Below are positions 59,201 through 64,000 of a DNA stretch of 64,000 nt, one piece after another. This stretch comes from Hyaloperonospora brassicae. Taxonomy: Eukaryota; Oomycota; Peronosporomycetes; Peronosporales; Peronosporaceae. The stretch is taken from the NCBI GenBank assembly GCA_947650285.1, contig CANTFL010001210.1, forward strand, positions 1 through 64,000, given 5' to 3'. The notes beneath the pieces are model-generated. The model did no database searches, was not told the DNA's origin, and saw nothing but the letters and a program-made list of their open reading frames with translations. The stretch's first letter is position 1. Every line of letters starts with the position of its first letter. The translations under genes were made by a program, and so were the position numbers.

Positions 59201-62200
59201 TTAACACACTTTGATGAGCAAAAGGTTATAATATTAGCATGGATGATATATATCCATAGCAGTAATTAAAGTCATTTATAATCATTCTCGCCATCTATGG
59301 GATATGAATTGACAAAAATAAATCAGGTGTGTCATGATGAAGTTTCGTGTGCAATTCTTGGATAACGCCGTACATGTAACGAATATAGAGATCCAAATAA
59401 TGTGTATGACTGTATTTCTCAGTAAAACCTCACTGTTATTCCCGTGTCATCATTTTTTGGATTTTTATTATAGAATTTTAGACGGACACATCTGAGACTT
59501 ATAGGTGAACATGGAAGCCGACAAACCAAATCATTGGTAGATATACGCGTCCTGTACTTTATACACCAGACTGATAGAGCTCTTGCTTAGGCAACTAATA
59601 GATTCGTTTTTACACAAGAATGATAAGATTTATGCTCTTAAATAGTGAAGATAAATGTCTGTAGATGCAATAGGTGCTGATGATGCCTTGCAATTTTCAA
59701 TTTATTAAATGTACATGTAGGCCTGCTATTAATTGTCATTAGGCAGGAATAAACCTTCATTTACGCCGCCTTAAATATCATGTATAGCGTTTACAGGTCT
59801 AATTTGTACGGATAGCAGACGAAAAGGTCAAATGTTGATTTTGAGCTATTAATTTACCATATTGTAAGCGGTAGGCTTCGAATGACACGAAGCATATTGT
59901 TGATCGTGATTGTAAACATCATACTTTCAAATTCAAGGTCAATTAGCTCAGCATAAATTAAACTATAATCGATATATCGTACATTCACAGTTAAAATTAT
60001 TTTAAGGATTTTTAATGCAATTTTAATATATATGTGATATGTTATTAAAGTTGTGGTAGACGCACTGCTTTAAAGAAGAATAAAGGTGTTCGACGCACCA
60101 TTGCTACAATCAAATAATGCACTATTCATTATATGATATTTAGTGTGTAGTCACAAAATTGACAGTGGTCAGAGACGGGTAAAGGTATATCTAAACATAT
60201 TACATATATAATTAGCTGATTTTTTACGATGAGAATTATGAAAAATAAACTGACAACTTAAGTACCTATTTTAAATCGCATACTCGTGCCAACATCATTG
60301 TAAAAGTAAAGAAGAAACGACCTGAAAGTAATGTATCCTACAATTATGCAACCTGTGCGATGATGGTAAAAAACATGTATATAATGTTGAAAAATGATAA
60401 AGTAGTTTAATTTCGTATATTACATATTTTCGTTTTTCTGCCGCAATTATATAGGTACGTCATTGTACTTAATACCCTAGAAAAAAATTACGCGAATAAA
60501 GATTTTGGCATTGAATTTCTCAAAATAGTTCGGCACACACATTTGATCTATTATTGCTACACATATCAAAAAGGGATTTAAATTTGATGATTAAAATATC
60601 GGTCTTATAGAAATCGATTCTAACTACAGATTTATGAATACTGAATATCCATAATCTAAAAGATCATTATTATATTTATATCATGTTGATGTTGATGTTA
60701 GCAACATAATCCTGTAGCTGTCAATGCTCTATTCGAAAGGCCATACGTGGTGTTGATGAGTAGTTCTATCCCATACTTTCGGTCTATATAAGGTCTTCCA
60801 AGAAAGTTATACAATTTATATATTCTAAAAAGGAAGGAATACAGATATGATATAATATATAAATCACGTCGATAGATAACATTGTCTCAACAATTATTTT
60901 GCGAGGAAGAGCTTATCTCTGTATGTACTTACTGAACAAGAACCAGATTGACGTTATAATAAATGCGAGTTATGACGCAAGTGACTTGAGATAGATGACA
61001 ATTATGTACAGGATGTGCATCATTATGAATTTAAGTGCAAGATGAGTCCGAGTAAGTTCCGACCACGCATAATTTTGTGATTGGTGACAACTGGACCGAT
61101 AGAGGAAGAGATATTACTTCATCTCTGACATTAAGGATGTCGTGGCATATAGGGCGAGAGATGTGAAAGTTAATTACACAAAAAAAGAATTTATTGAGCG
61201 GACAGACGAGCAAAATGCAAAAATCGTTATAGTCGCGTTCCAGTGCGTATGATCAGCAGACGTTTTGACTAAAGTTGATAATTACGCGGACCTAATAGTG
61301 TATTTTTATCAATATCTATTGCAAATAAGACGTTTACGATTGGCTAGGTGACCTTGGGTTTTTGATAAATTCTTACGTTAGACCAATTTTTTAATGGACA
61401 ATGGGAAAACAGATCAAGTGATCGGATTAGTTACACATATGCATCATTATAAGTATATTGAACATTAGCTTAAAACTATATTATACTTTTCATCCACACC
61501 GGCTAATGCTATGTGTTTTTTTCTAGATAAGCTTCTATACGGGTGCTATAAACTCTCGAGAGTGATATACATGTTTTATATTCACTTGTAAATTATCTAA
61601 ATTTTCCGATCCCATCGAATTTTATGTTAGAGGTAAAAGTGGAGACTCACAGTTCTCAGCTTTTTTAGGAGAAATAAACCAAAATTGAATATTGTGTGAG
61701 TCGCTGAATAATAAAGACCCAGGTGCTCGATGTTAAAGCATTTAATCGCGCCTCACATCGCCATGACTTATGGTTGCGTGAAGACAATACTACCGTACAA
61801 TTCGTCTGTGGCCTGCCAGATTAGTCGTTGTTATGATCCGAATGTACTAATAAAGTATATAGCTGATCATTTAAGGGTACGATTGGCATTAGTATGTATT
61901 TCTGAATCATTAAAAACATAAACGTGACTAGTTGTGGCCATCTATCGTACAACATAGTTATATTTGTTTATGTGTTGCTTTATTCTTAAGCATAATGGAG
62001 CATGATACGCGCCTAAAGCCCCTTAACAATTCGATTTATATTTACTATAGCGGTAACTCGTACACCTAGCTATATTGAAGGCTTCGAGACAAACATTATC
62101 GCGTCAAACTTTCGACAAGTGCATAAACTCCTTACAAATAGACCCCAGCACCGCTTCAGCCTCGTCGTACTCCAGAGAACCTTACACGAATCAATTCTTA

Positions 62201-64000
62201 GATGCGTACTCAACCGCAATCCATTTTGTCTTTATTCTTCAAATCGTGCCCTCATCGGCATATATATTATCTGTACCACCATATTTATCACAATGCCATA
62301 CACTTTTAATGCATTGAAAGTTGTTTGACGCTCTTTTCAGTGATAACTAAATAATATTACTAAAATATACGCAAGCAATGTTGACATCGGTATAGAGCAG
62401 ATAAGAAAACTTATGGAGGTAACCAGAAGATACATGGCGAAAATCATGGCGTTGCAATAGTTCAAACATTATATCTCACATTGGAAGCTGACATCTTTGT
62501 TTAAAATATTGCTTAATCTAAATATTGTTGCAATCACTTCCCTTGGTCGCTAAACTTTGAGCTTGTGTCAAGAATTATATTTGCATTTCTACAATCAGTA
62601 ATGTCAGAGAAATGTTTTACGCGCGGCTAATTGTCAATTAACCCAGAAGAAATTACCAGAAAAAGAAATAAAAATATTAATTTTATATATATCAGACCAT
62701 CTTAATCTCTATTTATATCAAGTTCTAGGCTGCATGTATATACAATACATTAAAAAAATATTTGTTTTACCTTGGTTCAAGTATGAACAAGATAATACGT
62801 ATTCCGCACACGATACGGTGCCTGTGTGGATAAATCAAAAAAAATATTAAACAATTTACCGTTTCAAATCTCCATATCGTTCGATTGAGCAAAGCGCATG
62901 TTGTTACACTTTTTTTGCCTTTTCTTGGCGATGCATTATATAACTTCTGGCAAGGTCATATTTGGATATATCTAAAAAAGTATCTCATGGCTGTAAGCCA
63001 TGAGCTTACTCATTTTTAAAGCGTCGCAATAAAGCTAGAAAAATCTTCTGAGTTATATATTAAACGCCAGCTGTATCGGAATGTCCTGATATATTTCTCT
63101 CACGCTCCTTTGTATATAATTACTTGTCCTCACACAGTCGTATATATATGCGAGTACAACCTCAACAGATACAAAGATGGCCTTATTACGCAAGTTACGC
63201 TTTTGTTTTCATTGCACGCCTTTTTATCACTATGCCGCTTCTGCTCATAGTCTGCGTTTTTAAATTTCACTCGCATCTTGCTTGCAGGTATTCTTATCAA
63301 CAGCTATATAAATATGTGCAAATAGAGACATGACATAAAGCTTCCATAAAATACTGCATTAATTATCTATAAAAACGCTAAAAAAGTTATCGAAAATGTT
63401 AATAATGTTTTTGATCCACGCAATATTGTATCCATTCTACGTATTTAGGCTAGCGACTATTTTTTTCGTATAACATTCCTGCTTTGTCGTTTCATAGCAT
63501 AATGATTCATGCTTTGAATTCGGTTCCGTTTGAATGCGCCTTATTAGTATCTATTATTGTATACGTAGGTCCAATGTGATCTATTTGTATGCGACCATAT
63601 ATGACATTATAAAGACGGGTGAGTCAATTTCTCATTCGAATAACTCGAACGCATGGTATAACAACTTTAAAAATCGATAGTGTAACGCTTTCGCATATAC
63701 CACTTCACATTGACCAAATAGTCAAAGTGAAAAAAGACTTTATGAAAACCGAATATATAATTGGACTTCGCGTTATACGTATCCTTTTCCTAGCGATTTG
63801 CGCTTATCGCAACTATTGCGGATACATGTAGCAATAAGTACCTCGTCATCACAATATTGCGTACGTTTAAAATTGTTTGTATTGTAACAAATCACTCAAC
63901 ATAATTGAATATTTTTGTTTAAAGACTTAATTGGCTCGAAGGATTTCGGCGATGTCGACTTTAATTTCTTATCATCCTTACTACGCAATTTTTATATCGT
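56251..64000. other. AT-rich gene-poor region
   Basis: About 7.7 kb of very AT-rich DNA with many stops in all frames. The longest ORFs (under 90 codons) show no domain. I found no RNA gene, repeat array or element boundary by eye; old unrecognisable repeats are likely. Confidence 0.45.

Noticed and set aside
56251..64000. Short ORFs of 60-90 codons as genes
   Set aside because: Their lengths are those expected by chance in AT-rich DNA and none shows a domain or codon bias.

Overview
The window looks like a nuclear segment from an oomycete, probably Peronosporales. This is an inference from compact genes with 68-110 bp introns, the style of the Ty3/gypsy elements, and gene islands separated by AT-rich decayed repeat DNA. 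I had no database access, so family names rest on recognised motifs and remembered family signatures.

The left part (0-33 kb) holds the cellular genes. DIS3/RRP44 (exosome ribonuclease, minus strand, 192-3451) has three apparent frame breaks. It is divergent from an intact four-exon eIF2B-alpha gene (plus, 4591-5797). A decayed copy of part of a TARBP1/TRM3-type methyltransferase gene lies at 6745-7597. The full intact TARBP1-like gene (1663 codons, minus) is at 27151-32142. Between them are an EF-hand/SAM/FN3 membrane protein gene (minus, 13142-14817 plus unresolved upstream exons), a 3.96 kb segment bounded by 252 bp inverted repeats (15981-19937), and an intact BED-finger/hAT-transposase-like gene (plus, 21228-23582).

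A young complete Ty3/gypsy chromovirus sits at 34300-42278 on the minus strand. It has 390 bp LTRs differing at two positions and a TCTGA target duplication, and it interrupts older decayed sequence. Its gag and pol are linked by a textbook -1 frameshift site: A AAA AAT, 8 nt spacer, 9 bp stem holding the gag stop. Pol carries aspartic protease, RT, RNase H, integrase and a chromodomain. Two features stand out. First, LTRs and coding sequence alike are tiled end to end with short perfect inverted repeats (arms of 6-12 bp, loops of 1-15 nt), and the tiling is absent from the flanks. Second, a long antisense ORF (34819-36422, about 533 codons after one 2 bp indel) starts just inside the 3' LTR and overlaps the chromodomain-coding end of pol. 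The same 2 bp indel breaks both strands' frames.

The right part (42.3-64 kb) is AT-rich and gene-poor. It holds a 14 bp tandem repeat, a ~55 bp minisatellite, a possible secreted-protein remnant (47.5-48.2 kb), a pair of 230 bp direct repeats (52.2-53.2 kb) and a heavily mutated plus-strand gypsy pol relic (53.9-56.2 kb). I recognise nothing after about 56.3 kb.

Several frame breaks lie at G/C homopolymers of exactly six bases or at dinucleotide repeats, in both host and element genes. Residual assembly errors are therefore a live alternative to real pseudogenisation.
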